From positions 1-5,129 of the forward strand of contig JAFXRX010000289.1 in assembly GCA_017526045.1 (NCBI GenBank): a stretch of 5,129 bases of DNA. Reading direction: 5' to 3'. Positions within the stretch are counted from its first letter, which is position 1. The number at the start of each line of letters is the position of its first letter. Made by a program: the position numbers and the translations under genes. The notes below the pieces were generated by a model, which saw only the letters and a program-made list of their open reading frames with translations, did not search any database and was not told where the DNA came from. Shown here piece after piece: positions 1-4,732 of the stretch. The stretch is from Opitutales bacterium (lineage in GTDB: Bacteria; Verrucomicrobiota; Verrucomicrobiia; Opitutales; Intestinicryptomonadaceae).

Positions 1-1
1 C

Positions 2-700
2 GGCGTCGGCGGGCTGGTTGTCCGCGTGAAGGACGAAATTGAAAGCGTGAAAATTGGAGGCGGCGTTGTTGAGGCTTATGCGGGCGTGCGTTTGCCTGCG
101 CTTTGTTCTCTCTTGGCAAAAAGCGGGATTGCGGGCTTTGAATTTTTGGCGGGCATTCCCGGGACTGTCGGCGGCGCGGTTTTTATGAACGCCGGCACCG
201 GCGGCGAAAATAAGCGCGAAATCTCCGACGTGTTTTTAGGCGCGTCTTTGTTCAATCCCGTTTCGGGCGCGTTTGAGGCGGACAAAAATTTTATGAATTT
301 TGCCCACAGGTTTTCCGCCTTGCAGCATTCGGACTGCGTTTTGATTTCCGCAAAATTCTCCGCGGAAAAATTTGAACCGCCCGCGGAAATTTTGGCTCGG
401 ATAAAAAAATCGCTTGCTCAGCGCGCTGCGCGCCAGCCTGAAAATCCGCGCACTGCGGGCTCGGTGTTCAAGGCTTGCAATGGAACTCCCGCGGGGATTT
501 TAATAGACAGGGCGGGCTTGAAGGGCTTGCGCGTCGGCGGGGCGTCGGTAAGTTTAAAGCATGCAAACTGGATTGAAAATTCGGGCTCTGCCACAAGCGC
601 GGACATTGAGGGGCTTATTGCGCTTGTAAAGCGGAAAGTTTTTGAAAAATTCGGCGCGCGCCTCGAAGAGGAAATAAAAATTTTGGACGCGAAAATTTAG
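2..700 (+). CDS. murB: UDP-N-acetylenolpyruvoylglucosamine reductase MurB, 5'-truncated by window edge
   Basis: MurB reduces UDP-GlcNAc-enolpyruvate to UDP-MurNAc with NADPH through bound FAD, in the cytoplasm, as the second committed step of peptidoglycan synthesis. The frame is open from base 2 (GVGGLVVR...), so the gene starts before the window; the GTG at 26 is an internal Val codon. About 232 residues are visible. The hallmark FAD/substrate segment EFLAGIPGTVGGAVFMNAG lies at about 140-199. A motif with His where the family usually has Tyr (HRFS) follows at about 305-316. The AGSVFK motif with the catalytic Ser (codon 461-463) comes next, then GILIDRAGLKG, then VSLKHANWIEN. The C-terminal LEEEI (662-676) carries the Glu expected to act as proton donor. 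The family FKNP is FKAC here. The N-terminal part of the FAD domain is missing only because of the window edge. The TAG stop (698-700) sits at the family's normal end and overlaps the stop of the convergent neighbour. Confidence 0.96.
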   Translation, partial: GVGGLVVRVKDEIESVKIGGGVVEAYAGVRLPALCSLLAKSGIAGFEFLAGIPGTVGGAVFMNAGTGGENKREISDVFLGASLFNPVSGAFEADKNFMNFAHRFSALQHSDCVLISAKFSAEKFEPPAEILARIKKSLAQRAARQPENPRTAGSVFKACNGTPAGILIDRAGLKGLRVGGASVSLKHANWIENSGSATSADIEGLIALVKRKVFEKFGARLEEEIKILDAKI

Positions 701-3099
701 TCTTTTTTGCCGAAGTCTAAAACCTCTATTTTTTTGATTAAAATCGGCAGATAGGCTTGCCGCGCGTACAGCCCGAATGTCGTTTTTGCCGCCGTTTGCG
801 GGGTTGCGAACACGATTTTAAAAGCCGAATTTTCGCGCGTTTTCAGCGGCGGCAGCGAGACTTCGCGGTAGAGGGCGCATTTGTTGTTTTTGTCGAAAAC
901 GCTGACTGCAAGGAAAACTTCGGATGAAATTTCCCTTTGGAAGTCCGCCTCGAAATTTATTTCGTAAATTCTGTTTGGCGGGAGCTTTAGGCTTTTGAAA
1001 AATTCGCAGTGGAATGCGTTTGCGATTTTCAGCGCGTATTCGCCACCGCATTTTTCGATTTTCAATTCGGGCGTGTCGGCGGGCAGGTATTTTATTATGA
1101 ATTTTTTGCCAAGCTCGTTTTCGAGGTTTTCTTTGCCCTCGAACTGCGCGGGGTCAAAGGCGAATACGCGTTTTGGCTCGCCGTTGAGAACCCGCAAAAT
1201 TTCGTCCAGCTTTTCGCGCGGAAAAAGTTTTTCGAACTCCGCCAATTCTGTTTTGCCCGCGTTTTTGAGGGCGATGAGCAGCAGGCTGTCTATTGGCGCG
1301 GAGAAGCTGCGCGGGCGGATTTTGCGGGGAGAGTCGGGGTAGAGCGGGGAATTTTGCGCGGCGGTTTTTTCGAAATTTGCGGATGCGCCTTGCGATTTTT
1401 TTATTGCGGAAAAAATCTCTTCGGCTGCGGGCTTTCTTTTTTTATCAAGAATTAAAAAGAGCTCTTTTTTTGCGAAGTAGTCGGCGCAGAAGGCTTTTGT
1501 CTTTTCAAACTCAAATCTAAGGGCAGCTACTTTTTCTTTTTCATGCGGCGTCTTTGCCGCGGCTTCCGCTTTTTTTAGAGAATCTTCCATCTTTTGCAGT
1601 AGCGTTTCGGGGAAGAGTTCGGCGCAGGTGTCGCGCATGTAAAGCCCCAGCCATTTCGGCTTGTCGGCGCGGTTTTGCCATGCGGATTTTGCGGTGTCGA
1701 AAAATTCCATGGCGTCTTTTGCCGCCGCGCCGTAGTAGTTTGCAAAGAAATGCGTTTTAAGCTCCGAAAAACTTTCGTTTGCGCCGCGCAGGGTTTTTTG
1801 TATAGCCCACAGCTTGAAGCTGTCGTACGCCCAAATCGGGTGGATTTCGGCAAAATACGCCTTGTAGCCGAGCTGCGCCGCAAGCCTTATATGCTCGATT
1901 TCCCATTCCTCGATTGGGCGCGGGACGAAGTAGGGCGCGCCGTAGATGTACGAATACAGCCCCCTGAATTCGCCGCCGTCTTCGGCGTAGGCTTTCAGTA
2001 TTTTTTCGCGGTCTTTGCGGAAATTTTCGTCGTAGGAATTTCCGTTGTCGAGGCAGATAAACGGGGCGAGATTTTTTTCGAGCTTGAAGTCGGGGTGGCG
2101 CAGCGTTGGCAGGTAGGCGATTAGCCCGAGAAATTTGTCGGGGTTTGTTTGCGCGACTTTTTTTGCGGTTTGGTTTGCGAAAGCGTAGTAGGAATTTGAA
2201 ATCGAGTCCGCGCCGGAGATGAAGCGGTCCGGGGCTTCTGTGTCGTAGGGGATGGAGATGTCGAAGTTGAGCGAGTCGTTTATGCCCAATGAAAACGACT
2301 GCATTTCCGGGTTTTTGCGGAAAAATATTTCCGCTTTCTTTGCGGCGTATGCCGCTGCCGCGGGCGAGTTGAATTTCGCCTGCAGGTTTTTTTTGGAGGC
2401 GTATTTTTTTAGCGTCGGCAGGTATTCGGGCGCGAATTTAAAATTGAATATGTTTTTTAGGTTGTGGGAAAAATGGTGGAAAAGGTACTGCTGGCCGCCG
2501 AGCAAAAGAAGTTCGCGTGTTTGCGGCGGCGTGGGCTTCATATAAAAGCCGCTTGAAACGAATTGCGGGCGGAAGGTTTTTTTGCCGCTTTTTATTTTTG
2601 CGGTTTTTAAATCGGCGACCTTTGTTCCGATTTCGCACGGGGCGTAAAAGTCGAAGCCAAGCTCCCTTAAAAAGTCGCCCGCGGCGGTTATCGGGCTTGC
2701 GCAGTATTCAATTTGCACTCTTTTTTTTGACGCCGAGACTGTGTTTGAGGCGGCTTTTGAAAAATCGCCTCCGCTTCCGTTTGAAATTTTTTTGGCTTCG
2801 GGGTTTTTTTTGATTGATACTGACTTGTATTTGAAGGCGTCTTTGGGGTTTGATGAAATAAATATGCCGGTTTTCGGCAGGGCTTTTGCCAGGTATTTTT
2901 TTAGAATTTGCGCTGCCTCTTGTTCGCGGGCGTCGGCGTCTTTTGGCACGACTATCGCCATTTTTGAGCCGCTGCAGCTTTTCAGGCAAAAGTCTCCGCC
3001 CGCGGCGGGCGGGGCGGCTTTTGCGGGCGCGCAAAATATCGCGCCTGCAAACATAAGCGCAACCGCCGCGCAAAAAGGCTTTGCCGCAAATTTTTTCAT
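697..3099 (-). CDS. Secreted DUF4838 domain-containing protein (putative carbohydrate-active or carbohydrate-binding)
   Basis: This 800-residue protein begins with a classical signal peptide: MKKFAAK, a hydrophobic stretch (about residues 9-23), then CAPAKA with likely cleavage after Ala28. It should therefore be exported. Residues about 45-165 look like the alpha/beta N-terminal domain seen before GH67/GH20-type catalytic domains (EQEAAQILKKYL, then GDFLRELGFDFYAP). Residues about 200-450 resemble the DUF4838 core (QYLFHHFSHNL, SLGINDSLNFD, YIYGAPYFVPRP, LGYKAYFAEIHPIWAYD). A Lys/Glu-rich helical stretch follows (about 500-580), and residues about 640-800 look like a beta-sandwich of carbohydrate-binding type. 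Its biochemical role is unknown; DUF4838 proteins are common in Verrucomicrobiota and Planctomycetota and often sit near glycan-degradation genes, but no such neighbour is visible here. The ATG at 3099 is the natural start because the signal peptide follows at once, though no clear Shine-Dalgarno precedes it. The TAA stop overlaps murB. Domain borders are estimates by eye. Confidence 0.88.
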   Translation of the reverse strand: MKKFAAKPFCAAVALMFAGAIFCAPAKAAPPAAGGDFCLKSCSGSKMAIVVPKDADAREQEAAQILKKYLAKALPKTGIFISSNPKDAFKYKSVSIKKNPEAKKISNGSGGDFSKAASNTVSASKKRVQIEYCASPITAAGDFLRELGFDFYAPCEIGTKVADLKTAKIKSGKKTFRPQFVSSGFYMKPTPPQTRELLLLGGQQYLFHHFSHNLKNIFNFKFAPEYLPTLKKYASKKNLQAKFNSPAAAAYAAKKAEIFFRKNPEMQSFSLGINDSLNFDISIPYDTEAPDRFISGADSISNSYYAFANQTAKKVAQTNPDKFLGLIAYLPTLRHPDFKLEKNLAPFICLDNGNSYDENFRKDREKILKAYAEDGGEFRGLYSYIYGAPYFVPRPIEEWEIEHIRLAAQLGYKAYFAEIHPIWAYDSFKLWAIQKTLRGANESFSELKTHFFANYYGAAAKDAMEFFDTAKSAWQNRADKPKWLGLYMRDTCAELFPETLLQKMEDSLKKAEAAAKTPHEKEKVAALRFEFEKTKAFCADYFAKKELFLILDKKRKPAAEEIFSAIKKSQGASANFEKTAAQNSPLYPDSPRKIRPRSFSAPIDSLLLIALKNAGKTELAEFEKLFPREKLDEILRVLNGEPKRVFAFDPAQFEGKENLENELGKKFIIKYLPADTPELKIEKCGGEYALKIANAFHCEFFKSLKLPPNRIYEINFEADFQREISSEVFLAVSVFDKNNKCALYREVSLPPLKTRENSAFKIVFATPQTAAKTTFGLYARQAYLPILIKKIEVLDFGKKD

Positions 3100-3153
3100 A
3101 TATTTTTTATAATCAAAAAAATTTTTGCCTAATCAAGGATTTTGTTTTATTCA

Positions 3154-3159
3154 ATTATA
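3154..3159 (-). promoter_or_regulatory. Candidate -10 box (TATAAT) for the DUF4838 gene
   Basis: Read on the - strand this is a perfect TATAAT, about 55 bp upstream of the start codon at 3099. The expected -35 position (3177-3182) reads CGAAAA, which matches the consensus poorly, and no TG extension is present. An alternative is TTGATT (3131-3136) with GATTAT (3109-3114), spacer 16, which would give an almost leaderless transcript. Matches in such AT-rich DNA are easily accidental. Confidence 0.25.
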
Positions 3160-3161
3160 TA

Positions 3162-3190
3162 TTGACTAACAGGGTCTTTTCGTGGATATT
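3162..3190 (+). promoter_or_regulatory. Candidate sigma70-type promoter for the pyrophosphorylase gene
   Basis: TTGACT (3162-3167, five of six matches to the -35 consensus) is followed after 17 bases by GATATT (3185-3190, four of six matches to the -10 consensus). The start site would fall near 3197, about 20 bases before the ATG at 3216 and well before the ATG at 3321. Such a transcript would include the interrupted N-terminal codons. This is judged by eye only. Confidence 0.4.
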
Positions 3191-3209
3191 TTTCAGCTTA
3201 CACTGAAAA
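3190..3209 (+). repeat. 7-bp inverted repeat (small hairpin) just upstream of ATG 3216
   Basis: TTTTCAG (3190-3196) and CTGAAAA (3203-3209) are perfect reverse complements around a 6-base loop, CTTACA. The right arm ends 6 bases before the ATG at 3216. It overlaps the predicted transcription start, so it could be an operator or a weak leader hairpin. Only two G-C pairs support the stem and no U-run follows, so a terminator is unlikely. Confidence 0.45.
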
Positions 3210-3215
3210 TTTATT

Positions 3216-3320
3216 ATGCAAAGATACGAACAACTGCGAAAAAATTTTGAAAACGCGGGGCAGGGGCACGGCTTTAAGTAGTGGGACGAGCTTTCCGAAC
3301 CCCAAAGAGAGCATCTTTTA
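3216..3320 (+). other. In-frame N-terminal coding extension of the pyrophosphorylase, interrupted by TAG at 3279-3281
   Basis: This stretch is in the same frame as the downstream gene. It starts at an ATG 9 bases after an in-frame TGA (3204-3206) and reads MQRYEQLRKNFENAGQGHGF-K, then TAG, then WDELSEPQREHLL directly into MQLEETD at 3321. The GQGH...WDEL pattern is the conserved N-terminal segment of UAP/AGX pyrophosphorylases; human UAP1 reads GQEHLLRFWNEL, with Phe where the stop lies. Thirty-four sense codons that look like genuine family sequence flank one stop at codon 22. One base change from TAT or TAC (Tyr) would produce it. Explanations are a nonsense mutation, a sequencing or assembly error, or readthrough. 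No Shine-Dalgarno is evident before 3216. Confidence 0.85.
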
Positions 3321-4646
3321 ATGCAGCTTGAAGAGACCGACTTGGCCGAGATTGGGCACCTCAACAAAACGCTGCTCTTTGCCAACAAAACGACTTCGCA
3401 GGTCGATTTTTCAAAGTTAAAGCCGGCTCCCTACATTCCCATGTCCCCCGACAAGGAAGCCGACCCGAAGTGGCTCGAGGCAAAGCGCGCCGGCGAGGAT
3501 GCCATTCGCTCCGGAAAGCTTGCCACGTTTGTCGTCGCGGGCGGGCAGGGCACGAGGCTTGGCTACGACGCGCCGAAGGGCACGCTGCCCGTAAGCCCCG
3601 TGACGGGCAAGACGCTCTTTCAAATTTTCGCCGAGAAAATCCGCAACGCGCAGGAAAAGTACGGAGTGGAAATTCCGTTCATGGTCATGACAAGCATCAT
3701 AAACCACGAGCAAATTTGCGGCTTTTTCAAAAAGAACGGCTATTTCGGGCTCAATCCCGACAAGGTGATATTTTTCAAGCAGGGCTTCATCCCGTCTGTC
3801 GATAAAAACGGCAAGATAATCCTTTCTGGCAAGGACGAAATCGCCCTCGCGCCAAACGGGCACGGCGGCTGTCTGCGCGCTATGGTAAGAAGCGGCGCAA
3901 CCGCAAAATTGAAAAAATTGGGCGTGGAGTACATCAGCTATTTCCAGGTCGACAATCCGCTCGTGAACATAATAGACCCGTTCTTTTTGGGCTTTCACAT
4001 TCTCGAAAAGTCCGATATGTCCTCGAAGATGATACCGAAGGCATATCCGCTCGAAAGGGTGGGGCACTTCTGCATTTACGAGGGCAAGCTTTGCGTAATC
4101 GAATATTCCGACTTGCCGCCCTCCTACCAGGAAATGCTCGACGAAAGCGGCAAGCTCAAGTTCATCGCGGGCAGCGTTGCAATCCACATTTTGAACGTCG
4201 ATTTTGTCGAGGCGAAGGGCGGCGACGACTCCTCCGTTCGGCTGCCGTTCCACGTCGCATTCAAAAAAGTCCCGTATCTTGACGAGAGCGGTAACCTCGT
4301 AAAGCCCTCGACGCCAAACGGCTACAAATACGAAATGTTCGTGTTCGACGCCCTCGAAAGCGCGTCCAACCCGCTCGTTTTGGAGGGGCTAAGGGGCGAC
4401 GAATTTTCCGCGGTTAAAAACAAGGAGGGCGTCGACAGCCCCGCGACATGCAAGCGCGACCAGAAGCGGCAGTTCGCAAAATGGCTCGAGGCCGCGGGCG
4501 TAAATCTGGAAAAAGACGCCGACGGCACTCCGATATTCGATATAGAAATTTCGCCGCTTTTTGCGACAAACCAGGCGGACTTTGTCAAAAAGTGGAACGC
4601 GCTCGAAAAAAAGCCCGAAATCAAGGACGGGCTGTTTGTCGAATAA
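3321..4646 (+). CDS. UDP-sugar pyrophosphorylase, eukaryote-like UAP/AGX type (UDPGP family)
   Basis: The family makes UDP-sugars from UTP and a sugar 1-phosphate in the cytoplasm. UAP-type resemblance favours GlcNAc-1-phosphate, giving UDP-GlcNAc, but Glc-1-P cannot be excluded. In residues counted from ATG 3321 (441 total) the nucleotide-binding motif VVAGGQGTRLG is at 71-81, with the PKG lysine just after (APKGTLP). APNGHGG is near 177-183, QVDNP at 209-213, PLERVGHFC near 243-251, VIEYSDL near 259-265, AGSVAIHIL near 283-291, KPSTPNGYKYEMFVFD near 328-343, and GDEFSAVKN near 359-367. These appear in the human UAP1 order; human AGNIANHFF is AGSVAIHIL here. With the upstream extension the length would be 476, close to family size. 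ATG 3321 is the only long uninterrupted start; a weak purine run (AGAGAG, 3306-3311) lies 9 bases before it. Codon choice favours TTC and AAG more than in murB. Confidence 0.93.
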   Translation: MQLEETDLAEIGHLNKTLLFANKTTSQVDFSKLKPAPYIPMSPDKEADPKWLEAKRAGEDAIRSGKLATFVVAGGQGTRLGYDAPKGTLPVSPVTGKTLFQIFAEKIRNAQEKYGVEIPFMVMTSIINHEQICGFFKKNGYFGLNPDKVIFFKQGFIPSVDKNGKIILSGKDEIALAPNGHGGCLRAMVRSGATAKLKKLGVEYISYFQVDNPLVNIIDPFFLGFHILEKSDMSSKMIPKAYPLERVGHFCIYEGKLCVIEYSDLPPSYQEMLDESGKLKFIAGSVAIHILNVDFVEAKGGDDSSVRLPFHVAFKKVPYLDESGNLVKPSTPNGYKYEMFVFDALESASNPLVLEGLRGDEFSAVKNKEGVDSPATCKRDQKRQFAKWLEAAGVNLEKDADGTPIFDIEISPLFATNQADFVKKWNALEKKPEIKDGLFVE

Positions 4647-4675
4647 TTCCTAAAAAACATTGAAAAAATTTTTGA

Positions 4676-4706
4676 AACTTTTAAATTAAAGGGGCGTTTA
4701 AAAGTT
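4676..4706. repeat. Perfect 10-bp inverted repeat upstream of gspG
   Basis: AACTTTTAAA (4676-4685) and TTTAAAAGTT (4697-4706) are exact reverse complements around an 11-base spacer that contains GGGG. The two half-sites lie 21 bases apart centre to centre, about two helical turns, which suits a dimeric DNA-binding protein. As RNA it would be a weak stem with one G-C pair. No regulator is identifiable. Confidence 0.5.
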
Positions 4707-4711
4707 ATATT
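4706..4711 (+). promoter_or_regulatory. Candidate -10 box (TATATT) for gspG
   Basis: TATATT matches five of six consensus bases and touches the right arm of the inverted repeat. The start site would fall near 4718, giving a leader of about 15 bases with the ribosome binding site inside it. No good -35 box lies 16-18 bases upstream (AAATTA at 17), so the promoter would be weak or activator-dependent, if real. Confidence 0.25.
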
Positions 4712-4722
4712 GCTTTGCAAAA

Positions 4723-4727
4723 AAGGA
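4723..4727 (+). promoter_or_regulatory. Ribosome binding site of gspG
   Basis: AAGGA lies 5 bases before the ATG at 4733 and fixes that start. It is the only clear Shine-Dalgarno in the window. Confidence 0.7.
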
Positions 4728-4732
4728 TAAAT

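Larger units (their letters stand above)
3100..3215. other. Divergent AT-rich intergenic region between the DUF4838 gene and the pyrophosphorylase gene
   Basis: These 116 bp must carry the promoters of both divergently transcribed genes. They hold a TTGACT/GATATT pair on the + strand, a consensus TATAAT on the - strand, a 7-bp hairpin just before the ATG at 3216, and three copies of TTGAYTA. I see no coding potential and no G+C-rich terminator. Confidence 0.6.
4647..4732. other. 86-bp AT-rich intergenic region between the pyrophosphorylase gene and gspG
   Basis: No gene is present. The gap holds a perfect 10-bp inverted repeat, a TATATT box and the gspG ribosome binding site. A G+C-rich stem followed by a T-run, as needed for a factor-independent terminator of the upstream gene, is not visible, so readthrough into gspG is possible. 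Confidence 0.6.

Noticed and set aside
26..28. GTG as the start of murB
   Set aside because: The frame is open to the window edge, and the residues before it (GVGGLVVR) match the MurB FAD-domain segment, so the GTG is internal.
995..2124. Several + strand open frames of 68-149 codons
   Set aside because: All are opposite the 800-residue DUF4838 gene, are Phe/Arg-rich translations of its Lys/Glu codons, and have no supporting start signals.
2380..2420. T-runs resembling terminators in the middle of the window
   Set aside because: These are Lys (AAA) codons of the DUF4838 gene read on the opposite strand.
3028..3099. Lipoprotein signal (Cys23 of the DUF4838 protein)
   Set aside because: The residues before Cys are Ala-Ile-Phe, which do not fit a lipobox; AKA-A at 26-29 is a good signal peptidase I site.
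3279..3281. Pyrrolysine insertion at the TAG
   Set aside because: Pyrrolysine use is confined to particular methylamine-related and other lineages, and the family has an ordinary aromatic residue here; nothing in the window points to the pyl system.
3417..4253. 278-codon open frame on the - strand
   Set aside because: It lies wholly opposite the pyrophosphorylase gene, whose family motifs are unmistakable. The translation has no recognisable motif and looks like a codon-bias shadow.
4647..4690. Factor-independent terminator after the pyrophosphorylase gene
   Set aside because: A- and T-runs are present but there is no G+C-rich stem followed by a T-run; the only inverted repeat is AT-rich with one G-C pair.
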